Part shown: in pieces, positions 1-24,102 of the stretch | Layout of the letters: each line of letters begins with the position of its first letter | How positions within the stretch are numbered: the first letter of the stretch is position 1 | Source of the DNA: Allolobophora icterica | Lineage: Eukaryota > Annelida > Clitellata > Crassiclitellata > Lumbricidae | Direction: 5' to 3' | Length of the DNA stretch: 64,000 nt | NCBI GenBank assembly: GCA_963556255.1 | Contig: OY744615.1 | Span: 5,450,623 to 5,514,622, forward strand | Made by a program: the position numbers and the translations under genes | Notes under the pieces: model-generated | The model's database searches: none | What the model was told of the DNA's origin: nothing | The model's input: only the letters and a program-made list of their open reading frames with translations

Positions 1-369
1 TACTGAGTACCCCTTTGCCCGCTTAGGGCCTACAAGCATACCCTTTGCCTCAGTCAGCTGTTTCGTAGTGCAGCTTTTAATCTCACCATCCACAAGTATA
101 TATGCAGGGCAACAATTAGTTCTGGTAATCTCTGCAAGAGTACATGTACTGCTGATTTTCTGAATGCCCATATCTGGTATCGCGAAGTCTTTCTAGAGTT
201 CCAGAACACAATTATGTATTTCGAACGATTGGAATAAAAAAAATTGAACGATTGGAATAAATAAATTTTAAACGATTGGAATAAATAAACTGTGAAAAAG
301 GCCCCACATCTTGGAAAATGGTCTCAGGGGGAGAGGCCGCTCCCCCTGCTCCCCCCTAGCTACGCCTCT
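1..369. mobile_element. Right-hand part of a hAT element (CAGTGGCGTAG family), cut by the window edge
   Basis: This stretch aligns with the right part of the element at 10163-12104: the same AACGATTGGAATAAA repeats, the same 'gaaaaaggccccacatcttgg' region and the same end CTACGCCTCTG at 369. Near 107-115 it reads straight through the point where the 10163-12104 copy carries a 553-bp insertion, so it is a paralogous empty site. The left end lies outside the window. It seems inserted into the REL-LINE copy whose 3' stub resumes at 370. Confidence 0.75.
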
Positions 370-450
370 GCCCGTGATCGAAGAGAAATAACCGCTCCAG
401 GTCCATCACACTTGTAATATCTAATACCCTGAGGGAACTAAGTAGGCCTA
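370..450 (+). mobile_element. 3' stub of a (TAA)n-associated REL-type LINE
   Basis: The sequence from 'cgtgatcgaag' to 'accctgagggaacta' matches the 3' end of the longer copy at about 2180-2247. It is followed directly by a (TAA)n tract. The stub ends with an extra TAGGCCTA (443-450) that the longer copy lacks. Only the 3' untranslated end survives because the hAT element occupies everything to the left. Confidence 0.7.
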
Positions 451-2247
<1,797 letters not shown>

Positions 2248-2263
2248 TATAATAATAATAATG

Positions 2264-2336
<73 letters not shown>
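2248..2336. repeat. (AAT)n microsatellite, 3' tail of LINE
   Basis: A near-pure AAT tract between the end of one REL-LINE copy (..ccctgagggaacta) and the start of the next fragment. Confidence 0.95.
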
Positions 2337-2338
<2 letters not shown>

Positions 2339-2499
2339 TTCCGTGGAACAGCGGACGTTCCCTAATTTGGGATGTAGCGATAATTGACACTTTTGCGCCA
2401 TCATACTTGGCCGAGACGCCTACAGCAGCGGGGGGAGCTGCAGAAATAGCCGCAACTTGAAAGAAGACCAAATACGCGGAGCTATTGACGAGGTACAGT
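2337..2499 (+). mobile_element. REL-LINE fragment (endonuclease region)
   Basis: The fragment reads NSGRSLIWD-like sequence followed by DTFAPSYLAETPTAAGGAAEIAAT, the same segment as the minus-strand copy at 42.4-43.0 kb. It starts immediately after an AAT tract and is cut off at 2500 by an unrelated GC-rich repeat. It belongs to a subfamily different from the copy just upstream. Confidence 0.65.
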
Positions 2500-2990
2500 C
2501 ATGGGCGGCGATCCCGGTGGGGCCGAGGGGGACAAGACCCCCCACCTTTAGGAGTGGGGGGACACGCCATGCATCGGACCCCCCCAAATTTTGAAGATAC
2601 ACCAAAAAAGGTCAACAAATGCAACTGTGTGTGAGGGCGAAAACGAGTTTTCAGTGCCATTTTGAGCAGAAAAGTAGTCTTTTAGTAGAAGTGTCCCCCC
2701 AAAATTTTAAGAATAAAAGAGATAAAATTGTGTAAGAGAAGAAAAAAGGAAGATGAAAACAAATTTTTTTTCGAGATGAATTGGGAAAAAATAAGTTTGT
2801 TGACACAAGGAAGGGTGATTCAGGAAAAAGTCATGAAAGTAAGGTTGAGGACTAAAAAAAGGGAAATTTTTCGGAGATGAAGTGGGAAAAAAAATTTTTG
2901 GGGGGACAAGATTTAAAACAAAAAGTCGTCGACGAGATCGTTGCCGACTTTGTCCCCCCACCTCTCAGACAAGATCGCCGCCACTGGACG
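2500..2990. repeat. GC-rich-ended dispersed repeat, copy 1
   Basis: It begins near CATGGGCGGCGATCCCGG and ends near CAAGATCGCCGCCACTG, so the two ends are inverted-repeat-like. A second copy of 660 bp sits at 24103-24763 with the same ends and the same purine-rich middle. The ends resemble hAT termini (CAGTGGCGGC), but I found no matching 8-bp flanks in either copy. A short piece of its right end also occurs at about 3676-3704. Confidence 0.6.
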
Positions 2991-3060
2991 GATGGCAGTA
3001 TCGATGTGCAGTTGTATAATAATTTTGTATTGTACTGTATTGTATTGTATTGTATTGTAG

Positions 3061-14077
<11,017 letters not shown>

Positions 14078-14159
14078 TTCATCTTAGACTTTGGGAGTAG
14101 GCCCTACTAAACATGAGATATAGGCCCTATCTTCACAATCTTCACAAGTATCTTCACAC

Positions 14160-14345
14160 CTACATAATACATACATACGTACATCAAGTGCTCGATTGTC
14201 GATACATACATACACACACATGCACCTACATACATGCATACATACATACATACATATTCACATAAATACATATGTGCTCACATACACATATACATTCATA
14301 CGTACATACGTATATACATAAACACATGTATACAAACACACATAT
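14160..14345. repeat. (CATA)n-rich microsatellite
   Basis: Interrupted CATACATA/CACATA units. A similar tract lies at 15657-15830, on the far side of the hAT element between them. Confidence 0.8.
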
Positions 14346-14366
14346 GTACACATGTAAGCCTCATGC

Positions 14367-15561
14367 CAGTGGCGTAGAAAGGTTTTTGGGGGCCCTTGTG
14401 CAGAGCTTCGATGATGGGCCCCTTGAACCCCTTCTGCAAAACACGTTTTTTTAAATGAACAACATTAATGGTCATGATTCATATTTAAAATCTGTGTGAA
14501 ATATAAAAATTGTCAAAACGACATGTAATTGCTAATCATTGTATAAATTAGACTGACTGTTACACACTTGTATTAGAGCTACCTTAATTGTTAGCGGAAC
14601 CGTAGGTTCCTTATGGTATTACCCTTTGTCACTGAAACTGTACATGTTTTTTGCAATATATAAACATTGTTTATTTTGAAATGATGCGGTGAACAATAAA
14701 AAATTTATTCATTGATTGACTGATTTACGCTTTTGCGATATTTGTTTATTTTGCACCGTGAGAAATATGCAAATATCATAAATCGTACCCCAATTAAATA
14801 ATAATTAAATAATTACATTTCAATTATTTTCTTCGATTTAATTTTTATAAAAATTGTTTTTTATTTCTTCAGGCTAGCATAAAAAATTGAACTAGGCCTA
14901 GAGATAATTAATCTAAAAACATTGTTCCATCTGATATGACTGCTAAAATATGAATTATCCACACTTAAATTCTGTCAAATTGTGAAACAGTTGGGTTGGT
15001 TGGTAAAAATAACGAAACAGTTTTACAAATTAGACAAGTGCTTAGTTTACGGTAGCCTAAACAGAAGAATCCGAAAATTCCGAAAAGTTAAAATGTTCGT
15101 TTGCGAGCCTTCTCTTGCACAAAAATATCTGCCACTGTTGAAGTGTCAAGCTTTCTGGCATGTTCATTTTCTATTGACAACATTGCCAAGTCGCTCAGCC
15201 CATCTTCTGACATTGTACTTCGTAGAAAGTTTTTGATTAGCTTCAACTTTGAAAGTGTTCGTTCATATGGCGCAACAGTCACAGGCAAAGTGAACAAGGA
15301 CATGTAGGCAGTGCAGACATCGCTGAATATAGGCCTAGTCGAAAGAGCGTACGAGTGACAGTTGTGCAATTTCGAAGGTGGTTGATCATTTGAGTGTTTA
15401 TTACTGTGCACGCTGTTTCTAATTTGCTGTACATGTAGATTCACTTCTATAGGCTAAAAATGATACTCGCTGTCAGGGCCCCTCTGACCACCGGGGGCCC
15501 TTCTGACCGCCGGGGGCCCTTGTGCTTTGCACAACCTGCACAACCCATTGCTACGCCCCTG
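14367..15561 (-). mobile_element. hAT element with transposase C-terminal remnant
   Basis: It is flanked by the exact duplication CCTCATGC (14359-14366 and 15562-15569). The ends are CAGTGGCGTAG and CTACGCCCCTG. The minus strand at about 15090-15330 reads LFTLPVTVAPYERTLSKLKL and FLRSTMSEDGLSDLAMLSIE, the dimerisation region of hAT transposases (normally ...VAxxERxFSKLKLIK...). The rest of the transposase is missing, so the 1195-bp copy is a deletion derivative. Confidence 0.9.
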
Positions 15562-15571
15562 CCTCATGCAC

Positions 15572-15656
15572 ATATCGACTATATAGAGGACAAACGTAAT
15601 ATGTCCAATGCTTAACACCATGGACTTATTACGTTTGTGCTCTATACAGTCGATAT
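15572..15656. repeat. Short foldback element, copy 1
   Basis: Arms of about 34 bp (CGACTATATAGAGGACAAAC... and its complement) surround a ~12-bp loop TGCTTAACACCA. The same hairpin occurs inverted at 51706-51784, about 36 kb away. Confidence 0.8.
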
Positions 15657-15835
15657 ATAATACATACATGCATGTATACATAAATACATATGTACATATA
15701 CATACATACATAAATACATATGTACATATATGCATACAGACCTACACACATACATAAATACATACATATATACATATATGCGTACGTACACACATAAATA
15801 CATAGCTTCACACACTCACATACATATATATAGGC
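15657..15835. repeat. (CATA)n-rich microsatellite
   Basis: Interrupted ATACATAC/ACATATGTAC units running up to a TAGGCCTA at 15831. Confidence 0.8.
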
Positions 15836-16224
15836 CTACCAGTTCAAATGAGAATGCAGATTGCTTTGTCCACCACTTTAACATCACTAGCAGATAACAA
15901 GAAGATATTTACATTCTTTTTCACAGCTGTTAATTTGCTGACGACACTGTCATCTCGCAACAACGTTTCAGTGACCTACGGAGCCAAAAAGTGGTGGTGG
16001 TCACTGTGACACCGCTTTTGAAGTTACAATAGGCCTACAAAGTCACGCCTATCGAACTTATAATAGAAGTCAGACTAGCAAGCCAGAGACGAAAGCTACA
16101 AGCTTGAATCAGATATTCGAAAAATGGATTGTAATCGTCGTTTAAACTGATATTGTGATTGTATTAATAATCTGTTCTTTAATTAAGCGCCTGCAAACGT
16201 ACTGCGCTGTACAGTGCACAGTGA

Positions 16225-16485
16225 ACATACATATAGTAGAAATGGCAGCCACACAGGACGCCTTACATACATGTATACAGTAGAAGCACATGATAACAGT
16301 TTTACAGGAGTCGAATATAACTGTTTTATACGGCAGCCACCGGGCGCCATCACGGCCTACTATTCATTTAACCACCGCCACCACCTAGCGAGTGGAAGGC
16401 TGAATAAACCTTACGGGGTCTACTGGATTCGATCTTGGTACCTACTGCTCTTCACGCCAGTGTGTTATCCATTACTCTACCAAAT
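16225..16485 (-). repeat. tRNA-derived SINE, family 2, copy
   Basis: The reverse strand shows TGGTAGAGTAATGGATAACA (A-box region), then CACTGGCGTGAAGAGCAGTA and a B-box-like GATCGAATCC. It matches the plus-strand copy at 42106-42360 through head and body (ACAGTTAAATTCGACTCCTG equivalent). It has no AAT tail here. Confidence 0.7.
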
Positions 16486-16984
16486 ATTATCGTATCGTAT
16501 GGTAATCTCCGAACTTCTAAAGCGCCACTCGAAGGCCAAGCGGAGGGCACCAGCCTATTCACGAGCTCTACGTCAAATCAAAGGATAGGTTTCCAGAAGA
16601 GTGGTCCAAAGGAAGTCCGAGTCCAGTTTCCAGGGGTCCAGATCAAGACAGGAGACAGAGCAGCTGTTAAGGCGGGTGTTGTTTAGGGCGAAAAGAATTG
16701 GAAGGCGGAGGATCAGCAGATGAGTCAGGGTAGGTAGGCCCTACTTGAAAAGATGGGATTTCAGTTTCGAGTGTAAAGCCCGGGGATGATAGCTAGAGGA
16801 ACATGATCGAGGAGGATAGAGGACGGGTTGCAATGACGATGAACCGATAGAGAATCTGCGGAATTCAGGCAAAGTTCAACTTTAACCCGGTTAACTACGT
16901 CCGTTGTGCCTAGACTACAAACCCACAGGCCTATTTTAGCGGTGCATTTAGTTATATTAACCTGAGCTTTATAAATATTCTAAT

Positions 16985-17505
16985 AAGGACCAAAACAAAT
17001 TACAGAAATCTGATCAATCAAGTGCGCAGCCTCATTAAGGCAGGCACCCCCATCAATCAAGGAACCGGTTGGCCTCTCCAGACTAGACGGGAAAAGACCT
17101 GATGGTCAAACCTATGGAACAGAGGGCGTTCCCTAATTTGGGATGTAATAATTAGGCTATTGACACTTTTGCGCCATCATGCTTAGCAGAGGCATCTACA
17201 GCAACGGGAGGTGGGGGGGGGGGAGCTGCAGAAATAGCCGCAACTCGAAAGAAGTTCAAATACGCGGAGCTATTGACCAGATAGGCCTACTGTTTTCAAT
17301 CGCAGTGGAAACGATGGGACCCATGGACCACGAAGGCCTGGCTTTTATCAAAGAACTCGGCCGACGGTTGACAAAAGCATAGGAAGATCCTCGAGTAACC
17401 TTCTTCCTGATCCCAAAAATATCCATTACAATCCAGAGGTTCAATGCTATCGCGTGCCTAGGCACGATGGGAAACCAGAATTCTGATTTTAATGTTACTG
17501 GATAA
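16985..17505 (+). mobile_element. REL-LINE copy, endonuclease to C terminus
   Basis: Broken frames read LIKAGTPINQGTGWPLQTRR, GKRPDGQT, then ATRKKFKYAELL, METMGPMDHEGLAFIKELGR and TIQRFNAIAC. The RPDG...K blocks match the REL endonuclease order. It ends in an AAT tract at 17506-17529. Two TAGGCCTA-type insertions (about 17155 and 17282) are absent from sister copies. Confidence 0.7.
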
Positions 17506-17561
17506 TTAATAATAATAATAATAATAATACTTAGTATCTGACTTGAGATATTATATATACC

Positions 17562-17568
17562 TCGAGAA

Positions 17569-17623
<55 letters not shown>

Positions 17624-17650
17624 GGCCTAATAATAGGCCTAATAATAATG

Positions 17651-17700
<50 letters not shown>
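17562..17700. repeat. (AAT)n microsatellite with two internal TAGGCCTA
   Basis: The AAT tract is interrupted by TAGGCCTA at 17622-17629 and 17634-17641 and by one ATGATA. Confidence 0.95.
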
Positions 17701-17701
<1 letters not shown>

Positions 17702-17875
17702 TTAACAGAGAGACTACGTTTCTTTATCAGCGCTTATCTATGGCGATACAACGCTTCAATGCTGTCGCTTTTGTTGGCACCTTTTGCACTGATAAAACCA
17801 TCTGCGAAGACTAGCCACTCCAGAACAATGCCCCCAAATTTTTGAACTCCCGAGGGATCATAATTATGTACCTCG
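17701..17875 (+). mobile_element. REL-LINE 3' fragment in a trinucleotide tract
   Basis: It encodes AIQRFNAVAFVGTFCTDK-like sequence, the C terminus of the family, then a 3' UTR ending CCTCGGGAAAA, followed by AAT and AAC repeats. AAT repeats also lie directly to the left. Confidence 0.6.
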
Positions 17876-17904
17876 GGAAAAAAAATAATAATAGTAGTAA
17901 TAGT

Positions 17905-18105
<201 letters not shown>

Positions 18106-18109
18106 TACA

Positions 18110-18540
18110 TCCGCACGGATGGCTAGAAACCGGACGGCATTACCCTGGTCCCATGGAGGGCGGGTCGGAGTCTGGTGTGGGACGCCACAGTTGTGGACAC
18201 GCTCGCGGCATCTTACTTACCAACAACAGCCATTCAAGCCGGAGCGGCTGCCGAGCTTGCTGACAGCAGAAAGAACGCAAAGTACAACGCGCTCCTTCAT
18301 ACTCATTTCTTCGTCCCGCTGGCCATGGAAACGCTTGGCCCCATAAACAACAGAGGCCTTGCTCTCATTGCAGACATTGGCCGCCACATCACTCAGATTA
18401 GGCCTACAGGCGAAGCTCGATAGACCAGTTTCCTGTTTCAACAACTGTCGGTGACTGTCCAGCGGTTCAATGCTGTGGCTTTCAGCGGTTCTTTCACCAA
18501 ATCGCTTCCCGCGATCAAAGAAATATAACAGTTTCAGATC
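18110..18540 (+). mobile_element. REL-LINE copy, endonuclease to C terminus
   Basis: It encodes KPDGITLVPWRAGRS, WDATVVDTLAASYLPTTAIQ, AGAAAELADSRKNAKYNALL and METLGPINNRGLALIADIGR across a frameshift. AAC/AAT repeats lie on its left and AAT on its right. A 6-bp GGCCTA insertion at 18399-18406 distinguishes it from the copy at 0.6-2.2 kb. Confidence 0.75.

Positions 18541-18626
<86 letters not shown>
18541..18626. repeat. (AAT)n microsatellite
   Basis: A pure AAT tract forming the tail of the preceding REL-LINE copy and the left flank of the next fragment. Confidence 0.95.
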
Positions 18627-18628
<2 letters not shown>

Positions 18629-18764
18629 TCTCTATATGCACTCAACGATTTAACGCCGTCGCTTTTCGAGGCACATTTGCACAGTTAATCGTGGACGATG
18701 ACCGCTAAACTCTGGATCTTAACGCTTCTAAGACAGTTTCAAAATAATAATACAGTTTTCAAAA
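18627..18764 (+). mobile_element. REL-LINE 3' fragment
   Basis: It reads QRFNAVAFRGTFAQLIVDDD-like C-terminal sequence and ends at AAT repeats. The 5' end begins directly in an AAT tract. Confidence 0.6.
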
Positions 18765-18780
18765 TAATAATAATAATAAT

Positions 18781-18870
<90 letters not shown>

Positions 18871-18910
18871 AAGAAGAAGAAGAAGAAGAAGAAGAAGAAA
18901 AAGAAGAATA
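18765..18910. repeat. (AAT)n passing into (AAG)n
   Basis: An AAT run to about 18840, then about twenty AAG units. Confidence 0.95.
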
Positions 18911-20040
18911 ACATGTACACTCGTGACTCACCTGAACGTAGACCTGCGAATTCTGTTGTTCTGTTGTTGACTCCTGTTAACACTAAGTATTTCCAGCTGT
19001 TGTTCTGTTGTTGACTCCATTTAGCCTAACGCTAAGTATTTATTTTTTATTTTTTTTGTTTATTGCCTCTGGCTATTGACCAGAAGAAAGTGTCACCATG
19101 TACAGCCAGGTGGACTGGACTGTCCTGGCAGGACCCCCCGAATTTTAGCCCCCCTCCCTCAGGGCCAGGTACACGATTTTACTCATGTACACAGTAAACA
19201 CTTTATCTTGATCAACAGACCGAGAAGCGATAACGATGTATTCCGAAATTGCCTATCTATATTTTAATTGACGTAACTAAAAAAGGTTTCAATGAAGGTC
19301 ATCTTTATGCAGCATTAACTATTACAATTCAGCTTTTGCAGAAATAAAGTAAATGCAACACTTAATAGCACTTAAAATATTGCAACTTTTAATACCAAGT
19401 TTTTAATGGTTTCTGTACACTTTGATCAGATATCAGTAATTTGTTTTGGTCCCTATGTAACATCGTGTGACTAGTTATGGCGTAGCGCCCCTAGCGGGAA
19501 AAATTTATAACGTCGTGTTTACATGACGCATGCGGTTTCTATGATGAAAAAAGACGAATAATTATGTTTAAGCAACAACAATTGCCTGTATAAGCTGAGC
19601 ATTATATTTAATATGCGCTGTAGTCTGTTTTTACCATTTATATGACATTTAATTTAATTTTAAAGCTAATTTTGCAGAACGTTTGGCAACCACGTTCAAG
19701 TCGACTGAATGGTCTTAGCGTGATGACAATGAAGTTAGTACCCGGAGTCAGTCGCTAAGGAGTTACCGACTGACTTGATGAGTTAGCGACTGACTTAGCG
19801 ACTCAGTCGACTAAGTCGCAAGCTTATCGATTGACTAAGTCGCTTTGACCTATCGACTGACTTAGCGACTTGATATCGACTTCTCATGTAATCAAGTATG
19901 TATATTGGACATACCTGATTGCCTAACAATATAATGCATTTTACCGCACACTCTACTGAACGTGCTATCATTTCCATGGGCATTAGATGGAACTCGTATG
20001 AACTCCATTATACGGCTCCAATATACTCACCTTCTTTCTA
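18911..20040. other. Non-coding, with palindromic CGACTGACTTAGCGACT repeats
   Basis: Between 19740 and 19880 a degenerate unit around GTCGACTGACTTAGCGACT recurs in both orientations; a related stretch is at about 22258-22310, beyond the LINE. No gene was seen. Confidence 0.5.
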
Positions 20041-21380
20041 CATCACGTCACCCAGATGCTAGAAAGTAACTCTTATGTGCGTTGTTTGTTAGTCGACTTC
20101 TCTAAAGCTTTTGATGTTGTTGACCATTCAGTTCTAATACCTAAAGTCATGGCTTTAAACATGCTGCCTGAAATTTCAAATTGGGTCATTGACTTCCTAA
20201 CTGGTCGATCTCAAGTCCTCAAATATGGCAATGTACTTTCTGATTCTACTTCCATTAATCGCAGTATTATCCAAGGGTCTGGTCTTGGTCCCACCCTCTA
20301 CATTGTAATGGAGAGCGATCTTAAACCCGTCTCTCTGTCCAACATCCTTTTCAAATTTGCAGATGATACTAACCTTCTCACCCCCCAATATTCTCCTGTT
20401 AGCTTGGAATCTGAATTTGATAATATTAAGGATTGGGCCTCCAGGAACAGAATGACACTTAATTTTTCCAAGACTAAAGAAATTGTATTTCATAGACCGA
20501 ATCCAAGACACTTATCTCTTCCGGATCCTATCAGCAATGTTGAAAGAGTAAAAATTGTCAAATTGCTGGGTGTTCTTTTTCGAGAAGACTTAAAATTTGA
20601 TGACCATGTTTCATTTATTTTGAAGATATGCAGCCAACGCGTATACCCCCTAAAAGTCCTCCGATCTCAAGGAATGCCTCCCAGCAAACTAAAGAACATT
20701 TTTCAAGCCCTTGTAGTCTCCCGACTAACGTATGCCATACCATCTTGGGGGGGATTCCTGTCGGCTGAACTGGGTGGAAAAATTGAATCTTTTTTGCGCA
20801 GGGCTGGGCGCAGTAACCTCTTTAGTGGTGATGGTTTAACTTTAGAGAAGATTTGTGAAAAAATTGAATTGAAGTTCTTCAAAAGCATCCAGTCACCCCA
20901 ACACTGTCTTCACCAATTACTGCCTGCAGAGCACCTTCATAAATTCAACTTAAGAAAAAGGGGACATGCTTTTGAATTACCGCACTTAAATACATTGCTA
21001 CATAAGAAATCCTTCATCATTCGCTCACTGTAGGCCTACAAGTATAAAACTGGGTTAATGCTGGTTCTAGTACCTGTTCTGATATCTAAACTGGCTCTTT
21101 TTGTAGACCATAGTAATGCTTATGTTCCTTAGAATGTAAGGCTTAGATCATAACTTTAGTTATAGATAGGCCTATGTATGTAAATAAGACACTATCGTTT
21201 ATTGTTTATAATACTGTATAATGTGTATGTATGTAAATAAGACATTATATAGAATTGCTTGTGTTTAAACTGTCTTACAGTGTTACTGATATTGTGATCC
21301 TTTTGTATGTATTGTTGTAAAGTATGAGCGTTTGTCTTATACTAATAAAAGATTACTTACTTACTTACTTACTTACTTAT
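20041..21380 (+). mobile_element. (TTAC)n-tailed LINE, 5'-truncated reverse transcriptase
   Basis: An open frame from about 20056 to 21033 encodes LLVDFSKAFDVVDHSVLIPK, IIQGSGLGPTLY and FKFADDTNLL (the catalytic ADD), then the thumb and C-terminal region ending HKKSFIIRSL. The frame is open over about 325 codons, so the copy is fairly young, although its 5' end is missing. The 3' UTR has ATGTATGTAAATAAGAC twice, then AATAAAAGATTAC and an (TTAC)n tail. The minus-strand copy at 39.35-41.6 kb is the same family. Confidence 0.85.
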
Positions 21381-22529
21381 ATGGGACTATGGGTTCCTCT
21401 CTATGTGGGCAAGCTGACAGAGGACAGACCCATGACTGTGAAAATTAATGTTAATGTGAAACTGAGCGCTTGACAAATCGAATGAAGCAAGGAGGAGTTA
21501 TAGCAGTACCCGAAACAGTTGGCCGAAACTGCTGATGCGTGCCTCTTTCAGGCAGTATAGCAGAGAACGAGAACTATGTACTTCAGCACTTATTCCCAGT
21601 GTGAAAATTGTAGAAAAACACTTGGAGGTTAGACTTTGATCCACGTGGAGTTGAACATTCTATTCGTATTTTGCAAACTGATGCCAGCGAAATTTGAAAG
21701 CATCAATTTTCAACGATAGCAGTTTTGCAAGTCAAACCCAAATCAAAATCACTTGCTTTGTTGAGAAAATTCAAAATGCAGACATCATACACCATGAAAA
21801 TTTCTTCACTTTGTCAGAGATTTAGAATCAAATAATGTTTAATCACCCCAGTCTAACTGAGCGGGTTGGAAACAACCCCCTATAGGGTGTGCAATGAAGA
21901 CTGTGGGGTCCTAAGAAAGACTAGGGGTTGAACCCACAACCCCTTCGACAATTCTCACCCTGCTTATTCCCCTCTTCGTAATCATCAACACCATCTTCGT
22001 AATATAATGCATAAATTCACTTGACAGAAAAAGACAACAGCTATATCCCTGTATTCTCTATAAGAACTCTTACTAACAGAGCAACCTCTTTCTCTTATAA
22101 TGTACCAAGTTGCAGCATGTCAGCTCTTGTTTACCTCAACAAACGAATATTGTATTGTATGAATATCGTTTTGTAAGTGTTGCTCATATCCTGCTGCTGA
22201 TGTTTTCGTCAAATCGAAACTTGGAAACCGCGATTAAAGCAAGCAAAATATTAAGTGGACGAAGTCGCTAGCAGTCGATAGCTTAACGACTGGTTTCGAC
22301 TTGAGGGCTTAGCGGCGGATGGCGGCGGCGCCGGGGACTAAATGAAGTGTCGGCGTTAACAGTAGGCCTATGGCCTAATGAGTGCTTAGGTTTGTAAATT
22401 ATATGGCCCGTCCAAATCCAATCGACTCGATCGTTCTCTACAATACAGTATAACATTCGAGTTTAAAACGACCGCCTCAGAGACATATTGAATGTTAATA
22501 GACCTATACAGACATGAATAGCCTAATAG
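21381..22529. other. Intergenic, no gene seen
   Basis: Mixed unique-looking sequence with three TAGGCCTA octamers nearby and a 'gtcgctagcagtcgatag' stretch related to that at 19.8 kb. Confidence 0.5.
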
Positions 22530-23453
22530 CAGTGCGTCTGATTTGAAAATACAAGGCGGGTTGAAAATCGATCGCGCTGGATCGAGTAGGCGAGCGATAT
22601 GCGGTCGACCTCAGGAGCTCTTGTGTACAGCGTCTTTTGTGTATCGTATTCGTAATTTTTCGCATCGCTGCATATAGTAGGCCTACTCATCTATTAGGCC
22701 TATCTCACTTCAGTTCCGTTATCTGAGTAGGACTCTTGAAAAGGCGCTATATTATTTCTCAGAATGAATGAATGAATGAACATTTACTATAAACCTACCA
22801 TTGAAGTAAGATGACGTGTGACGGCTGATTTCACAAATTGGTTGAGCCTTCGGCGTATTACGTTGAACACTCATTTTTAGCTTGACCTTTCAGCCGGCAA
22901 TCCATTCGAATTTTATCGGCGCACGTACTTTCTGCAGGACTTGCATTAAATTTTGTTCACAGTTCGACGGTTTTCTATCTCGACTACATCGACATCAAAC
23001 GAATTGCCTAATTTCCATGTTTGATACGTGCTCAACTGTACATTATTTTTCGACTTGCTCATCTTCGCCGCCATTGTCGTTTAAAATAATTTCCAAAATT
23101 GGTGATGTTACGGATGATGTCACGCAGCGTGAGATGTCGGACGTGTTGTTATGGCCAATCATATTGCACGAAATTGGAGTGATCAGTCAGCAATTAGGAC
23201 AGGTCACGGTATGCATTCACCGCTGCCGCAAGTAAGTAAATGAAAGTGAACTCAATTAGGTAAATAAAATAATGGTCTGGCTCCAGGTTGGTCTTTCGTC
23301 TTAGAGTCTAACTCAAACTCAGCGAGCGACTACAGACTGTCACCGACAGTAAGAAGCCTTCGGCTAGGCGAGCGGTAAATCGCTCGCCGGTACCATTGCT
23401 AGGCGAGCGACCAAGAAGAGCGATCGATCGCTCGCCTTAAATCAGACGCTCTG
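22530..23453. mobile_element. Non-autonomous hAT, CAGAGYGTCTC family, copy 1
   Basis: It is flanked by the exact duplication CCTAATAG (22522-22529 and 23454-23461). The ends are CAGTGCGTCTGATTTGA and TTAAATCAGACGCTCTG. It is colinear with the copy at 48563-49423 over its whole length. The open frame at 22882-23235 is not conserved in the second copy and is not taken as a gene. Confidence 0.9.
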
Positions 23454-23516
23454 CCTAATAGGCCTATACAAAACCCCTTCTTCCCATCTTACGGACGTCC
23501 TTAACCGACAGGCTGT

Positions 23517-23670
23517 AATCTAGTCCCCCTCTTGTGGGGGGGAAACAAGTTTCCTGGGGGGGATTTTCCACCCCAACACGTGTCTACATTACGATATTGC
23601 TGGATTCTGGGGGGGGAAACATCAATCCTGGGGGGGGAAATTTACCCCCCCAAAGACGTCTAGATTATTC
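23517..23670. repeat. Small foldback-like repeat with G/C runs
   Basis: Ends TAATCTAGTCCCC and GACGTCTAGATTA are inverted. Inside, units of GGGGGGGAAA alternate with TTTxCCCCCC. Possible MITE; no clear target duplication. Confidence 0.4.
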
Positions 23671-24102
23671 ACTGCTTAACCGACAACCCATAGGACAGAA
23701 TGCAGTGCTGCGTGGGAAAAGCACTTTACTTTACCGTTTAGAGATTTCAAAATGAAAGTGTGTGGACAGAAAGCATGATTGTTGACACGAAAAATTATAT
23801 CTTTAAGCTTATACAATGTAACAACAGAAAGTGAACAACGTTTACTTATTTTCTTGTCGTCATACATTGACTGCTACACAGCATACAAAACAGAACATGG
23901 CAACAGGGGCGTCTACACCATAGAAACCTTGGAGCAAATGCTCCATCCAAGAAATGGGGGAGGGAGATTTTTCAGTGTGTGCGACCATTTTAGGGGGAAG
24001 GAACGGGGAGAGGGGAAGAAGAGGGGGAAAGGGATGTTGCTCCAATGACTTAGGGGGAATAGACGCCCCTGCATTGCAGGACTTCATAACATTCTGTCAA
24101 CC

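Noticed and set aside
2500..2990. Calling the GC-rich-ended repeat a hAT
   Set aside because: The ends look right but neither copy has matching 8-bp flanks; kept as an unclassified repeat.
22882..23235. 117-codon ORF
   Set aside because: Lies inside a TSD-bounded non-autonomous hAT and is not maintained in the second copy.
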